A stretch of DNA of 64,000 bases. It comes from Petroclostridium sp. X23 (GTDB lineage: Bacteria; Bacillota; Clostridia; SK-Y3). Shown in pieces: positions 36,660-46,266 of the stretch. Under the pieces are notes generated by a model. The model saw nothing but the letters and a program-made list of their open reading frames with translations. It made no database searches and was not told where the DNA came from. A program made the translations under genes and the position numbers. The stretch's first letter is position 1. The number at the start of each line of letters is the position of its first letter. The DNA is taken from the NCBI RefSeq assembly GCF_030013905.1, contig NZ_CP124862.1, positions 434,001 through 498,000 on the forward strand, written 5' to 3'.

Positions 36660-36970
36660 ATTTATAGCTTCAAATGCTATGAAGGGGAAAAGTAAGTTTA
36701 AAAAGATTTTCCAGCGAGTCAGGAATGGTGTGAGCCTGATAAATTGATTTAATCCGAAGTTCTCCCCAGAGCTGCAGGCTGAATGCTTACGTGCTATTAG
36801 GCTGTGCCGGAAACTCCAACCGTTACCTAGGAGGGTATATCAGAAATTTTTGATTTATACATTATTTCTCGTATGCTTATTTTAAGTGGTTTCCTTTTAG
36901 GATTCAATTCGGGTGGTACCGCGCAGAGTTCAACTCTTCGTCCCTTTTGTGGATGAAGAGTTTTTTATTT
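36660..36970 (+). promoter_or_regulatory. T-box leader of aroF, specifier UUC (Phe)
   Basis: Stem I elements AGUAAG (36691), AGCGAG and GGAAUGGUGUGAGCC are present. The specifier loop CCGAAG-UUC-U places UUC at 36760-36762. The T-box GGGUGGUACCGCG is at 36911-36923, and the terminator AACTCTTCGTCC / GGATGAAGAG with T-run at 36931-36968. Uncharged tRNA-Phe should favour the antiterminator and allow aroF expression. The codon assignment is by eye from loop position. Confidence 0.9.
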
Positions 36971-37003
36971 TTTCAAAAAAACTAATTAGGAGGTAATAAA
37001 AAT

Positions 37004-38017
37004 ATGATCATTGTTATGAATTCATCAGCTACTAAAGAAGAAATACAGAGTGTTGAAAACATTCTGGTTAATCTAGGTTTTAAAACACATCCGATCTATG
37101 GTGAAATTAAAACTGTTATAGGCGCCATTGGGGACAAACGATTACTGGATACCGAAATGATTAAAAATCTTCCCGGTGTTGAAAACCTTGTTCCTATTAT
37201 GAAACCTTATAAACTTGCCAGCAAAGAACTACAACAAAATAAAACTATTATAGAAATCGGTGATCTAAAAATTGGCGGCAATGAACTTATTGTCATGGCA
37301 GGACCATGCGCAGTTGAAGATGAACAGGTCTTCTATGCTACTGCCCACAAAGTAAAAGCAGCCGGTGCAAAAATACTAAGAGGCGGTGCGTTCAAACCCC
37401 GCACTTCCCCCTATGCTTTCCAAGGCTTAGAAGAACAAGGATTAAAAATGCTTGATATCGCCCGCAATGAAACCGGACTAAAAATCGTTACCGAAGTTGT
37501 GGATACCCGGGATGTTGAAACGGTTGCAAAATATTCGGATATTCTTCAGATTGGTGCCAGAAATATGCAGAATTTCAGGCTGTTAAAAGAGGCAGGTGCA
37601 TCCAATAAACCCGTGCTTATAAAAAGGGGACTGTCTGCCACCATTGAAGAATGGCTGATGGCAGCAGAGTATGTTATATCCACAGGCAATCCCAACATCA
37701 TACTTTGCGAAAGAGGTATCCGCACCTTTGAAACGGCTACCAGAAACACCTTGGATATCAGCGCCATACCGGTTGTGAAGGAACTCTCTCACCTTCCCAT
37801 CATCGCTGATCCAAGTCATGCTACCGGTTCATGGAAATACGTCAATCCTCTAGCAAAAGCAGCGATTGCAGCCGGTGCCGACGGTTTGATTATCGAAGTG
37901 CATAATGACCCGGCAAAAGCTATGTGTGACGGCCCGCAGTCATTAAAACCGGATAAGTTTAAAGAATTAATGCAGGAATTGAGAACTGTCGCTTTAGCAG
38001 TGAATAGAAATATTTAG
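37004..38017 (+). CDS. aroF: 3-deoxy-7-phosphoheptulonate (DAHP) synthase
   Basis: The 337-residue enzyme condenses PEP and erythrose 4-phosphate, the first step of the shikimate pathway. An N-terminal ~70-residue ferredoxin-like regulatory domain precedes the barrel, which shows MAGPCAVEDEQV, KILRGGAFKPRTSPYAFQG, IQIGARNMQNFRLL, LIKRGLSATIEEW and IADPSHATGSW. This is the AroA-beta/TIGR01361 type. It is preceded by a Phe-type T-box, so it responds to Phe-tRNA charging. It is not clustered with other aro genes. Confidence 0.97.
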   Translation: MIIVMNSSATKEEIQSVENILVNLGFKTHPIYGEIKTVIGAIGDKRLLDTEMIKNLPGVENLVPIMKPYKLASKELQQNKTIIEIGDLKIGGNELIVMAGPCAVEDEQVFYATAHKVKAAGAKILRGGAFKPRTSPYAFQGLEEQGLKMLDIARNETGLKIVTEVVDTRDVETVAKYSDILQIGARNMQNFRLLKEAGASNKPVLIKRGLSATIEEWLMAAEYVISTGNPNIILCERGIRTFETATRNTLDISAIPVVKELSHLPIIADPSHATGSWKYVNPLAKAAIAAGADGLIIEVHNDPAKAMCDGPQSLKPDKFKELMQELRTVALAVNRNI

Positions 38018-38054
38018 TGCTAAAGCGGTCAGTCGAAAAGGTTAGGAACTTTTA

Positions 38055-38127
38055 TAGGAGTGGATGACCCTGTCCACCCGCCGATAACCCAATAATGTAT
38101 CGGGCGGACAGAGTCGTCCGCCTCTAC
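38055..38127. repeat. REP-like palindrome between aroF and ald
   Basis: TAGGAGTGGATGACCCTGTC pairs with GACAGAGTCGTCCGCCTCTA around GATAACCCAATAATGTATC. The centre and right arm match the element at 26028-26103 closely. It lies between the converging ends of aroF and ald and could serve as a terminator. Confidence 0.78.
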
Positions 38128-38212
38128 GAGAACTCATAGGATATATAACTTGCTAATTTTAAAATTTTAATTTGGTTACCATACTAAGTAAATCGATCTT
38201 AATGAAATCAAG

Positions 38213-39337
38213 TTATATGGCTTCCAAGAGCTCTACAGCATTGGCATGTGGCAAGACCAGACTACTGGCAACTGATTGACAGGTTACTTTTCCGCTTATA
38301 GTATTTAAACCTTTTCTTAAACAATGATTCTCAATTAATGCAGTCTTTACACCTTTGTCGGCAATCTGGATAAGATACGGCAGCGTTGCAGCTTCCAATG
38401 CTAAGGTTGAAGTTCTGGGTACCGCACCAGGCATATTGGCAACAGAATAGTGTATCACACCGTATTTTTCATAACAAGGATTGTCATGGGTAGTTACACG
38501 GTCTATAGTTTCAATAGAGCCTCCTTGATCAATGGCTACGTCCACGATTACGGCACCCTTTTTCATCCCTTTTACCATCCCTTCGGTAACCAGTTTAGGG
38601 GCACTTGCGCCTGCCACTAATACTGCTCCAACCAATAAATCTGCATTTTTTACTGTCTCAGCCAAATTGTATTCATTACACACCAGCGTGGTTAGTTTTC
38701 CCATGAATATATCATCTAGATAGCGCAATCTCGCAGTACTGATATCTAGTATTGTAACATTTGCACCTAACCCAACCGCCATCTTTGCTGCATTTGTTCC
38801 TACTACTCCACCGCCTACGATCACAACATCGGCCGGTTTTACGCCTGTTACTCCACCAAGAAGAACACCTCTTCCTCCAGCATACTTTTGTAAAAGATTC
38901 GCGCCTATTTGAACGGACATCCGCCCTGCAACTTCACTCATAGGTGCAAGTAACGGAAGCTCTCCCGAATCCAATTGTACGGTTTCATAAGCGATTCCGG
39001 TAATTTTTTTCCGTATTAATGCATCTGTTAATGGTTTATTCGGTGCTAAATGAAGATATGTATATAGATTTTGACCTTCTTTAAACAAATCATATTCTTC
39101 TTCCAAAGGTTCTTTGACCTTTACAATAGTATCAGCAAGATCAAATAATGTTTTCTTTGACTCAAGCACTTCTGCGCCTGCTGCAATATACTCTTCATCT
39201 GTAAATCCGCTCCCAATTCCCGCTGATTTCTCAACAAGCACCCTATGCCCTTTTTTTACAAGAACACCAACCCCTCCTGGCGTTAATCCAACACGGTTTT
39301 CATTATTTTTTATTTCTTTTGGCAATCCTATAATCAT
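38213..39337 (-). CDS. ald: Alanine dehydrogenase
   Basis: The 374-residue NAD-dependent enzyme interconverts alanine and pyruvate + ammonia. It shows the N-terminal MIIGLPKEIKNNENRVGLTP, the pyruvate-site Lys in HRVLVEKSAGIGSGF, catalytic His in YTYLHLAP, and the Rossmann VVIVGGGVVGTNAAKMAVGL. ATG 39337 follows AAAGGAG. An Lrp-family regulator lies upstream on the same strand, a common partner for ald. Confidence 0.97.
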   Translation of the reverse strand: MIIGLPKEIKNNENRVGLTPGGVGVLVKKGHRVLVEKSAGIGSGFTDEEYIAAGAEVLESKKTLFDLADTIVKVKEPLEEEYDLFKEGQNLYTYLHLAPNKPLTDALIRKKITGIAYETVQLDSGELPLLAPMSEVAGRMSVQIGANLLQKYAGGRGVLLGGVTGVKPADVVIVGGGVVGTNAAKMAVGLGANVTILDISTARLRYLDDIFMGKLTTLVCNEYNLAETVKNADLLVGAVLVAGASAPKLVTEGMVKGMKKGAVIVDVAIDQGGSIETIDRVTTHDNPCYEKYGVIHYSVANMPGAVPRTSTLALEAATLPYLIQIADKGVKTALIENHCLRKGLNTISGKVTCQSVASSLVLPHANAVELLEAI

Positions 39338-39697
39338 TTTAATAACTCCTTTCGATATCAATCATCTATTTTGATTTGGTAAATTGTTGTTAACTTATTC
39401 CACACGAATACTTAAAATGATTTTCCGGATGATTTAAATTTAATATTATAGACAAAATTCATGTGGAGATATTTTGTAAATTTTAAAAAGAAATTACCCT
39501 CTATATTAATGAATTCATTCAACATCTTCTTATGCGCATAATTAATTGTTATTGTGATTATAACAATTTGCAATAATAATTTCAATATATTTGATATTTA
39601 TGAATAAATATTTTTGAATTTATTTTTTTTTCAAAATTTTTTTATTTTTAGCCACTGTTCCTAAACGCAAACAAAAATTTTTTCTGTATGAAAACAT
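39338..39697. other. AT-rich intergenic region upstream of ald
   Basis: About 360 bp without a reading frame, very A/T-rich, with runs of T near 39620-39650. It must hold the ald promoter and any Lrp site. I could not single out a convincing -10/-35 pair. Confidence 0.5.
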
Positions 39698-39743
39698 AAA
39701 GAACCCCTTATCACGCTTTTCTTCAGTAATAAGGGGTTCTTTA
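39698..39743 (-). terminator. Terminator after the Lrp-family gene
   Basis: AAAGAACCCCTTAT pairs with AATAAGGGGTTCTTT around a 16-nt loop. It begins 12 bp past the regulator's stop and is flanked by T-rich DNA. Confidence 0.85.
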
Positions 39744-39754
39744 TTGTAATTATT

Positions 39755-40207
39755 TCATTCAGGATAAATAGAATGGCTATTCTTTACAGTATCCAAAACA
39801 ACATTGGTATATGTTTTAATAATTCCCGGCTGGCTTTTTATTTTATTTAACACACGTTCCAGTGTTGAAGGTGTCTCGGTAACGATTTTTATTAAATAAT
39901 CATAATTTCCCACTATATAATGACATTCCAAGATTGAATGTTCCTTGCGGACAAATTGCTGAAATCCATCATTATACTTTGGTGATTCAAGACTGATAAA
40001 CATAAAAGCCGTTAGTTCTTTTTTAAAATGTACACCATTAATAATCGCAGTGTATTGGAGAATAGCGCCTGAGTTTTCCAGCTTTTTAATACGTTCACCC
40101 ACTGCGGAAACTGATAAATTTATGGTACTGCTTATTTCTGAATTAGATATTCTGCTGTTTTTTTGCAATATCCTAAGTATTTTAATATCGGTTTCATCCA
40201 ACTTCAT
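39755..40207 (-). CDS. Lrp/AsnC-family transcriptional regulator
   Basis: The 150-residue regulator has an N-terminal helix-turn-helix (DETDIKILRILQKNSRISN, then LSVSAVGERIKKLE) and a C-terminal RAM/ACT-like ligand domain with ECHYIVGNYDYLIKIVTE. I favour ATG 40207 (MKLDETD), though the GGAG is only 3 nt upstream and a TTG three codons earlier is possible. It precedes ald; Lrp-type activators of ald (AldR/AdeR) are known, so alanine-responsive control is a reasonable inference. Confidence 0.93.
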   Translation of the reverse strand: MKLDETDIKILRILQKNSRISNSEISSTINLSVSAVGERIKKLENSGAILQYTAIINGVHFKKELTAFMFISLESPKYNDGFQQFVRKEHSILECHYIVGNYDYLIKIVTETPSTLERVLNKIKSQPGIIKTYTNVVLDTVKNSHSIYPE

Positions 40208-40307
40208 CAACTCCAATATTTTATCTAAAATTCCATTAATCGTTTACATTCTTACAATAGTCTTATATTAAATATTTGTCAACGATAAATTAAAAGTATA
40301 CTTTAAT

Positions 40308-41045
40308 TTATTTTGTTTCATCTTTCTTTCCTATAGAGATGAAATCCACTATTGAAGGAAGCTGGTTTGACGAGCTGTTCTGATGTTGGTCATTAAACAT
40401 ACTGTTAATTATTTTTGTAAGATCAATTGTTGTTGGCGCCTCAATATTAATAGTATTCTCCTCATCATCTTCTTCCGTTACATGTTCAGGTTCTTTTGTA
40501 ATCGTAACAAATTGCAATAAATCTAAAATCATCGGGGATGCTTTTATTGATAAGTTACACTCTTGTATTTTCTCTTCTTGTTCCCTCCCTGCCTCAGCTT
40601 CTCTTGTTTCCTCTTCTACCTCTTCTGTAAAATCCATGAGTATGTTATCTTCTAACTTGCCTTCATCCATATATAGGTGGTCCTCTTGCGATGTTTCTGC
40701 TTCTTTTTGAACTATATTCTCTGTTTGATCTATAACATTAGCCTGTGATACGATCTTTTGCTTTTGCAGGATGTTATTTTCACTAACTGTAGTATATTTT
40801 TTCAAATCGGTACATTTATAAAAGTTTGTTCTTGTTTTTGGATTTAGCACATGGAATAGTGGTCCGCTAAAATCTTGCACTTTCTTTTGAACCTCTTCTT
40901 CTACTATAGTATCTATATGCTTTGTACTATAAGTATCCTTTTTTATTGATATCTTTCTATCACTATGTTTTGATACCTCTTTGGCAGCAGTTGGAACCTT
41001 ACGATAGCTTTCCAAATTACTGCATTTTATTCTTTTCATTTTCAT
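40308..41045 (-). CDS. Unknown acidic, low-complexity protein
   Basis: A 245-residue product follows a good GGAGG site (ATG 41045). I do not recognise it. The first ~40 residues are basic (MKMKRIKCSNLESYRKVPTA), the middle and end are very Glu-rich (EEVEEETREAEAGREQEEK), and predicted order is low. There is no membrane segment. Two short hydrophobic blocks, ASPMILDLLQFVTI and ASP-free APTTIDLTKIINSMF, could be interaction motifs. It is divergent from the orphan gene at 41263; the two upstream regions share GCATATTATGA. Confidence 0.72.
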   Translation of the reverse strand: MKMKRIKCSNLESYRKVPTAAKEVSKHSDRKISIKKDTYSTKHIDTIVEEEVQKKVQDFSGPLFHVLNPKTRTNFYKCTDLKKYTTVSENNILQKQKIVSQANVIDQTENIVQKEAETSQEDHLYMDEGKLEDNILMDFTEEVEEETREAEAGREQEEKIQECNLSIKASPMILDLLQFVTITKEPEHVTEEDDEENTINIEAPTTIDLTKIINSMFNDQHQNSSSNQLPSIVDFISIGKKDETK

Positions 41046-41262
41046 TATTGGCTACCTCCACCTATCAAAATAAATATATCACTTTAACACTACAATTCAT
41101 AATATGCATAATATATTTTATTGGGACTCATGTCGGTAAATAAAGCTTCCAACTAGTTTATCATATTATTATTACGTTAACATTTTCATGCCTGCTGCAT
41201 ATTATGACACTAAGGGGTATTCTTACTACCCTTCAAAACATCAATATTAGGAGGTATGATCT

Positions 41263-41502
41263 ATGTCTACAGGAAATGAAAGATGTCCTAAAAATCCTTG
41301 CCCTCAACTACCTGGCACTGTACTTCGCGTATTTATTCCAGCAGGCGCAGTAATCAACTTGCTCAACATCATTGAATTATCTTCTCCCAGCGGAATATGC
41401 CTAGTTCTAAGATTGCCTATATTGGGTGGAAATTCTAAGCTTGAAACACTTGTTAATTCCGTCAAACAAGCTGGGGGTACCATTGAATTTATGAACCAAT
41501 AA
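41263..41502 (+). CDS. Unknown 79-residue protein
   Basis: ATG 41263 follows AGGAGG by 8 nt. The product starts MSTGNERCPKNPCPQLPGTV and contains a hydrophobic beta-rich core (VLRVFIPAGAVINLLNIIEL). Three cysteines are present. I do not recognise the family. It is monocistronic with a strong terminator. A spore-layer role is possible given the CATA-type motif upstream and the low-complexity neighbour, but that is speculation. Confidence 0.75.
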   Translation: MSTGNERCPKNPCPQLPGTVLRVFIPAGAVINLLNIIELSSPSGICLVLRLPILGGNSKLETLVNSVKQAGGTIEFMNQ

Positions 41503-41525
41503 GCTTTAACAATTCTCCTATTCTA

Positions 41526-41560
41526 AAAAGAGATGAGTTGCTCCCAACTCATCTCTTTCT
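41526..41560 (+). terminator. Terminator after the 79-residue gene
   Basis: AAAGAGATGAGTTG-CTCC-CAACTCATCTCTTT, a 14-bp stem with a short T-run. Confidence 0.88.
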
Positions 41561-41574
41561 ATTCATCACCCACT

Positions 41575-41684
41575 CAGCACTATTCTTCATTAATTCTTCA
41601 CTATTAACTATTCATTATTAACTATTCATTATTAACTATTACTTCTTCACTCTTCGTTGTCCATTGTCCATTGTCCATTATTTA
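41575..41684. repeat. Low-complexity repeat abutting the VWA gene stop
   Basis: Read leftward from the stop at 41682 the sequence runs ATAATGGACAATGGACAATG, then TAGTTAATAATGAATAGTTA units. Same composition and position relative to a stop codon as the tracts after cdd (5395) and the P-loop gene (58160). Confidence 0.7.
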
Positions 41685-44465
41685 CAGGTTTCTGTTCTTT
41701 TTCATATTAAGCAACCTGCTTGTATGCTCTGACTGATCTTGAATATTTTTATTTTTTCCCGATTGATCATCTTGCTTTTTAAATGATTGTTTCGCGTTAT
41801 TATCCTTTTCTGTATTGAGCACTTGAGGATGTTCTTTTTGTTTATAACGTCTCTCTTGTACCTTTTTAGATATTGTATTATTCATATTAATCCATAACAA
41901 GGCCGCCTGATTGCTTATTTTTTGCACTTTATGGTGAGAAATATTAATCCTTCTAATACAGATATCGCACATTAATACTAACATAGCGATAACAAGCAAG
42001 ATATGGGTAATATCCATTTCACTCCAAACTTTTTCCAATTCTCTTTCAATCACTTGCCTGGAGTTTTCCAGTACTCTTCCTCCCCCTGCTTCTGCCAACC
42101 TTCCTATATGGTCTTTATCCTTCACATGATTCATATCATATTCCGGTGAATAAGAAAGTACCATCCCATTTTGTATACTCTCTTCTCTTCCATCAGCATG
42201 TTTTATATTAATACGGGTAATATATGCGCCTAGTTTATCACTTTTGAACTGTGCTTTATACTTACCAGGTGCGGTAACATCAAAACGCACTTGATTTTCA
42301 TGCATATCAGGGTCTATGACCAGCCCCGTAATCTCTTTATCTGCTGCCATATCCTCCAGCGCAAGTTCTAAATTCACCTTGTCCCCTTCAATCTGTCCTT
42401 CTAGAGAATACCCTTCCATTTGGTTATGCTGCAACGTCCATGATAGAATGTTTTTCCAAAAAGCTGCGGACTGGTCCCATGCCATCCAATCTTCCGTCCA
42501 CTGCCCTTTTGCATCGGATGTCCAAGCAACTACTTTACCAAGTCCATACTGACATGAAGCAAGGATAGGGTCATCCTGATCACTGGACAATATTACCTTT
42601 GCAGTGCTTTTCGCTGTGGTTCCGACATAACCATGTAAATCCGGAACCGACTCAATATTGCTCATGATTTCAGAAAAACCTGTTAATGCAGGTGTAAAGA
42701 GCCTATTGTTGATATAAGTTTTACCGGCAAGAAAGGTTTCCTTGGTAAATATTTTAGGAATATCGGAAAACACATCGGTCTTATAAAATCTTCCCGAGCC
42801 GTTCTCTGCCAGATACTGCAGTAAATCCATATCGGCACCGGTACCTACGGCAACGGATGAAAGGGTAATACCTTGACTTTTCATCGTTTGTATTAAGCCA
42901 TCATAACCGTAATTTTCTGCTTGGCCATCCGTAAGAAGGATAATATGCTTTAGTTTTGTATCCCGGCCGGATAAAGATTGAATGGCCTGATCCAGTGCGG
43001 GTAGAATACTGGTACCTCCATCTGCCCTTATACTGCCGATCTTCTCCTGAACCGCTCTGATATCATCCACTTTCCCGGTCTTTACAACCCACTGCGCCGC
43101 TCCGTCAAAAGCAATCACGCCTAACTCGTCTTGCTCCTTTAAAGCTTCTGTAGAGCGGATAGCGGCCTCTTTTGCAAGCTCTATTTTAGACAACCCGTAC
43201 TGACCCTCACTCATACTGCCTGACTTATCAATGACCAGCACCAGCCCAAGGTTGGGTATATCCGCCTTATTCTTTAAATTCATATCTACCGGAAGAATCC
43301 GTTCAAGAGGGGTCCTAAAATATCCTCCCAGTGCATAACTGTCTTCCCCGCCTGTAACAACCAGACCTTTTCCCAGATGTTTTACATAGGACTCCAAGGA
43401 GTCCATAAACCTATCATCCAAATCTTGTGCCGAAACATTAGAAAGCACAATACAGTCGTAATGCTGGATCTCTGTAAGCTCCAGAGGAGCAGCGGAAGGT
43501 TTTATAACCGTCATATCACTATCGGTTTCAAAAATCTTTGCAAGCTCACGTCCTGCTTCATCTTGGCCTTGAATGAGCAAAATATGAGGCACATCCTTCA
43601 CATAGGCAAACTGCGAATCTTCGTTGTTTTTCAGTACATCATCTATGTCCGCATCTACCACTGCCTTATAAACCACGTTTCCTCCTTTTGTTGCCGTGTC
43701 TTTAAAAACAAACTTATTTTGACCCTTTTGTATTTCAACAGTCTGGTGCGTTACAGGCTGATTGTCCGCATATAGGTATATTTTTGCGGAAGTATTTATA
43801 TTACTATCAATGTTCACAACAATATCAAATTGCTCATTAATATGGATATACTCCGGAACAGAAATCTGAGATATTTGTACATCATTCTGCTGCTTTTCAG
43901 GCAGTTCAAAGACATCTGTCACAATCCCTTGTTCCCGCAGCAGCTTAACTTGCTGCAATGTATGACCTATATTTTCCTTTCCATCGGTAATAAGTACAAT
44001 ATGCTTTCTGGTATCGGTGGGCATGAGTGAATATGCCAGTCTTAGTCCTTCTTCAATATTTGAGTAACTGCTCTCTATTTTTGTTTCAAAACCGTTAAAT
44101 CTTGGCTGCCGAGATACGGATTGCTCAACAAGCGCGTTGGCACCAAAGCTTACGATTCCAATACCATCCTTATTTCTCTTCTCGTTGATGGCATCCTGAA
44201 TAAAATTTCCAACAGTTTCTTCCCATTCTGCCGTACTATCTGAACGGTCTACTACAAAGACTGTAGTAGTATCATCCGTATAGCTCTTAATACTTATTCC
44301 GCTTAACGCGAGAATTAACATCGTAAAGATGACCATTCTTGAAACAGTGATACAAATCCTTCTCCACTTCACTAGCTGTTTAATATGCCGATTCATGAAA
44401 AAAACCATTGCTGCAGCCAAAGGCAGCAACAAAAGCCAATAGGGCTGAATAAAACTAATTGCCAT
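41682..44465 (-). CDS. Large membrane protein with two VWA domains and a GATase-like region
   Basis: The 927-residue protein starts with two membrane segments (about 8-24 and 40-60), then a VWA-like domain (VFVVDRSDSTAEW). A glutamine-amidotransferase-like fold follows (ILLIQGQDEAGRELAKI ... VVTGGEDSYALGGY), then a second, complete VWA domain with the MIDAS motif in LVLVIDKSGSMSEG. A last membrane segment lies near residue 810 and the C-terminal ~90 residues are Lys/Gln-rich. Such proteins accompany BatA/DUF58/MoxR operons, thought to assist folding or metal insertion of partners. It overlaps the next upstream gene by 11 bp. Confidence 0.9.
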   Translation of the reverse strand: MAISFIQPYWLLLLPLAAAMVFFMNRHIKQLVKWRRICITVSRMVIFTMLILALSGISIKSYTDDTTTVFVVDRSDSTAEWEETVGNFIQDAINEKRNKDGIGIVSFGANALVEQSVSRQPRFNGFETKIESSYSNIEEGLRLAYSLMPTDTRKHIVLITDGKENIGHTLQQVKLLREQGIVTDVFELPEKQQNDVQISQISVPEYIHINEQFDIVVNIDSNINTSAKIYLYADNQPVTHQTVEIQKGQNKFVFKDTATKGGNVVYKAVVDADIDDVLKNNEDSQFAYVKDVPHILLIQGQDEAGRELAKIFETDSDMTVIKPSAAPLELTEIQHYDCIVLSNVSAQDLDDRFMDSLESYVKHLGKGLVVTGGEDSYALGGYFRTPLERILPVDMNLKNKADIPNLGLVLVIDKSGSMSEGQYGLSKIELAKEAAIRSTEALKEQDELGVIAFDGAAQWVVKTGKVDDIRAVQEKIGSIRADGGTSILPALDQAIQSLSGRDTKLKHIILLTDGQAENYGYDGLIQTMKSQGITLSSVAVGTGADMDLLQYLAENGSGRFYKTDVFSDIPKIFTKETFLAGKTYINNRLFTPALTGFSEIMSNIESVPDLHGYVGTTAKSTAKVILSSDQDDPILASCQYGLGKVVAWTSDAKGQWTEDWMAWDQSAAFWKNILSWTLQHNQMEGYSLEGQIEGDKVNLELALEDMAADKEITGLVIDPDMHENQVRFDVTAPGKYKAQFKSDKLGAYITRINIKHADGREESIQNGMVLSYSPEYDMNHVKDKDHIGRLAEAGGGRVLENSRQVIERELEKVWSEMDITHILLVIAMLVLMCDICIRRINISHHKVQKISNQAALLWINMNNTISKKVQERRYKQKEHPQVLNTEKDNNAKQSFKKQDDQSGKNKNIQDQSEHTSRLLNMKKNRNL

Positions 44466-46266
44466 AATTATACACCCACCATTCTACACAGAGCACCATG
44501 AAAGCTAAAAGAATAAAAATCCACGTAAGATTATAACCTATTTCCAATTTATTGTTTCTGTCTTCTATATTTATTGATGCTTCGTCATTGCCGCTTTGGT
44601 GTACCAACATTGATTCAGAAGATACAGGATAATTCACGGCAAAAAAATCATACTTATTTTGATTCTGCGACGTATACTCAACTGTATAAAAACCGATCTC
44701 ATCGGTCTGCTCAAAAGGAATCACCGGAAAGGGCGGTGCCGCTTTTGACCTTTTACCCGACGGACTGATAACATTGATTTGTTCTACTTCGGGATTCACA
44801 TTAAATTCTGCTGCTTCATACGGATGCAAGCTGCCTATTTTTTGCATTGCAGAAGGTGCCAGCCACTCCATAAAGTTATTTATCATGATTGGAAAAGCAG
44901 ACTTAAGCGGCAAATCCGAATGATGAAGGTCAAATCCCACAGCAATGATTTTTTGTGTCCCTTTCTGTCCGGCGACAATCAAAGGCATTTCCCCGCTGCT
45001 TAATACTATTTCTCCCCATTCAGGCACCTTTATGTCCCTAGCTGCTCCAATTGAAAATTTGTAATCTTGAATGTGCTCCATTAGAAAATGAGCAGACTGA
45101 TCTACAGAAGAAATCTCAACATCCCCATCCTGCACTATCACCCAAGGATTTTCAGGAGTAGGATTGAATATCAATATGTTTCCGTCCGTCGGCAGCTCAA
45201 TCGGAATATAACCGTCATAGATATATACATCATAGCCGTCTGATATATTGGCATTACCATGGTTTGTTTTAAACAATTCAATACCCGGTATAAGCAGCAA
45301 TGCTTTTTCTAAAAAAACATTTTTTTCGGTAACCAGCAGTACTTTTCTCTCTTTTTCTTTTGCAATAACCGTTCTTCCAATATTATCATTATTGATATCA
45401 TCTTTATCTTCAATTTCACAAGCCAACAGCGTCACGTCTGATGGAACTGTATTCCAATAGATATCTTTTGTTTCACCGGCGTCCAAAGAAATATCTTTAG
45501 CGTCCAATACTTCTTCGTCACCGTACAGCGATAGGGAAAGGTTCTTTTCTTTCGAAGAATAGTTTGCAATTTTTGATAACACAATGATTTTGTCCCCCTG
45601 CTGCGTGTATGAGAGAAGGAGTACTGCAGCGTTCTCATTGTTTCCAGCCACATTGACAAATTGGGCATCCTCAAAAATTTTATAATTATTGTCCCCCAAA
45701 AAGATCACTTGCGCATTTTGAGATTCATGCTTAATAGACTGAATGATTGTTTTAGCTTCTTGAATATTGGCCGCACCATTTGTCAATGCTATCTTTTTTA
45801 CTATCTCCATTACAGTACCTTTGTCCATGCTGCCATTTAATTCGATCTTGGTCTTCGGCCCCATGCTGATTACTGTAAACTGTGTATTGGGACTGCTGTT
45901 TCCAATCACTTTTAACAGTTCCTTCTTAGCACTTTCAAATCGACTGGGCGATGTATCTTCTGCTTGCATGCTGGCAGATACATCCAGTACAAGAATGAGA
46001 TGCCTGGATAGCGTACCTTCGGTTTGAATAAACGGCTTTGCCAATGCAAATATCAGCAGCGACATAAGAAGCAGCTGAAGCAGCATGAGCAAATTGTTTC
46101 TCAGCTTCTGCCATGGCGCATTCGCCTCTATGTCTTTCAATGCCTGCTGCCACAGCATAATGCTGGAAACAGGGTAATCCTGGTGCTGCTGCTTTAATAG
46201 ATATAAAATAACGATTAAAGGTAAGAAAACCGCGAATATAAATGCCAATGGTGAATAAATAGTCAT
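44455..46266 (-). CDS. BatA-like membrane protein with VWA domain
   Basis: The 603-residue protein has an N-terminal BatA membrane domain (PLAFIFAVFLPLIVILYLLK) and a second membrane segment near 58-78. A VWA domain with MIDAS DVSASMQAEDTS follows, then a long beta-rich extracellular part and a final membrane helix. It overlaps the DUF58 gene (4 bp) and the larger VWA gene (11 bp), so the three are one operon. Confidence 0.9.
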   Translation of the reverse strand: MTIYSPLAFIFAVFLPLIVILYLLKQQHQDYPVSSIMLWQQALKDIEANAPWQKLRNNLLMLLQLLLMSLLIFALAKPFIQTEGTLSRHLILVLDVSASMQAEDTSPSRFESAKKELLKVIGNSSPNTQFTVISMGPKTKIELNGSMDKGTVMEIVKKIALTNGAANIQEAKTIIQSIKHESQNAQVIFLGDNNYKIFEDAQFVNVAGNNENAAVLLLSYTQQGDKIIVLSKIANYSSKEKNLSLSLYGDEEVLDAKDISLDAGETKDIYWNTVPSDVTLLACEIEDKDDINNDNIGRTVIAKEKERKVLLVTEKNVFLEKALLLIPGIELFKTNHGNANISDGYDVYIYDGYIPIELPTDGNILIFNPTPENPWVIVQDGDVEISSVDQSAHFLMEHIQDYKFSIGAARDIKVPEWGEIVLSSGEMPLIVAGQKGTQKIIAVGFDLHHSDLPLKSAFPIMINNFMEWLAPSAMQKIGSLHPYEAAEFNVNPEVEQINVISPSGKRSKAAPPFPVIPFEQTDEIGFYTVEYTSQNQNKYDFFAVNYPVSSESMLVHQSGNDEASINIEDRNNKLEIGYNLTWIFILLAFMVLCVEWWVYNYGN

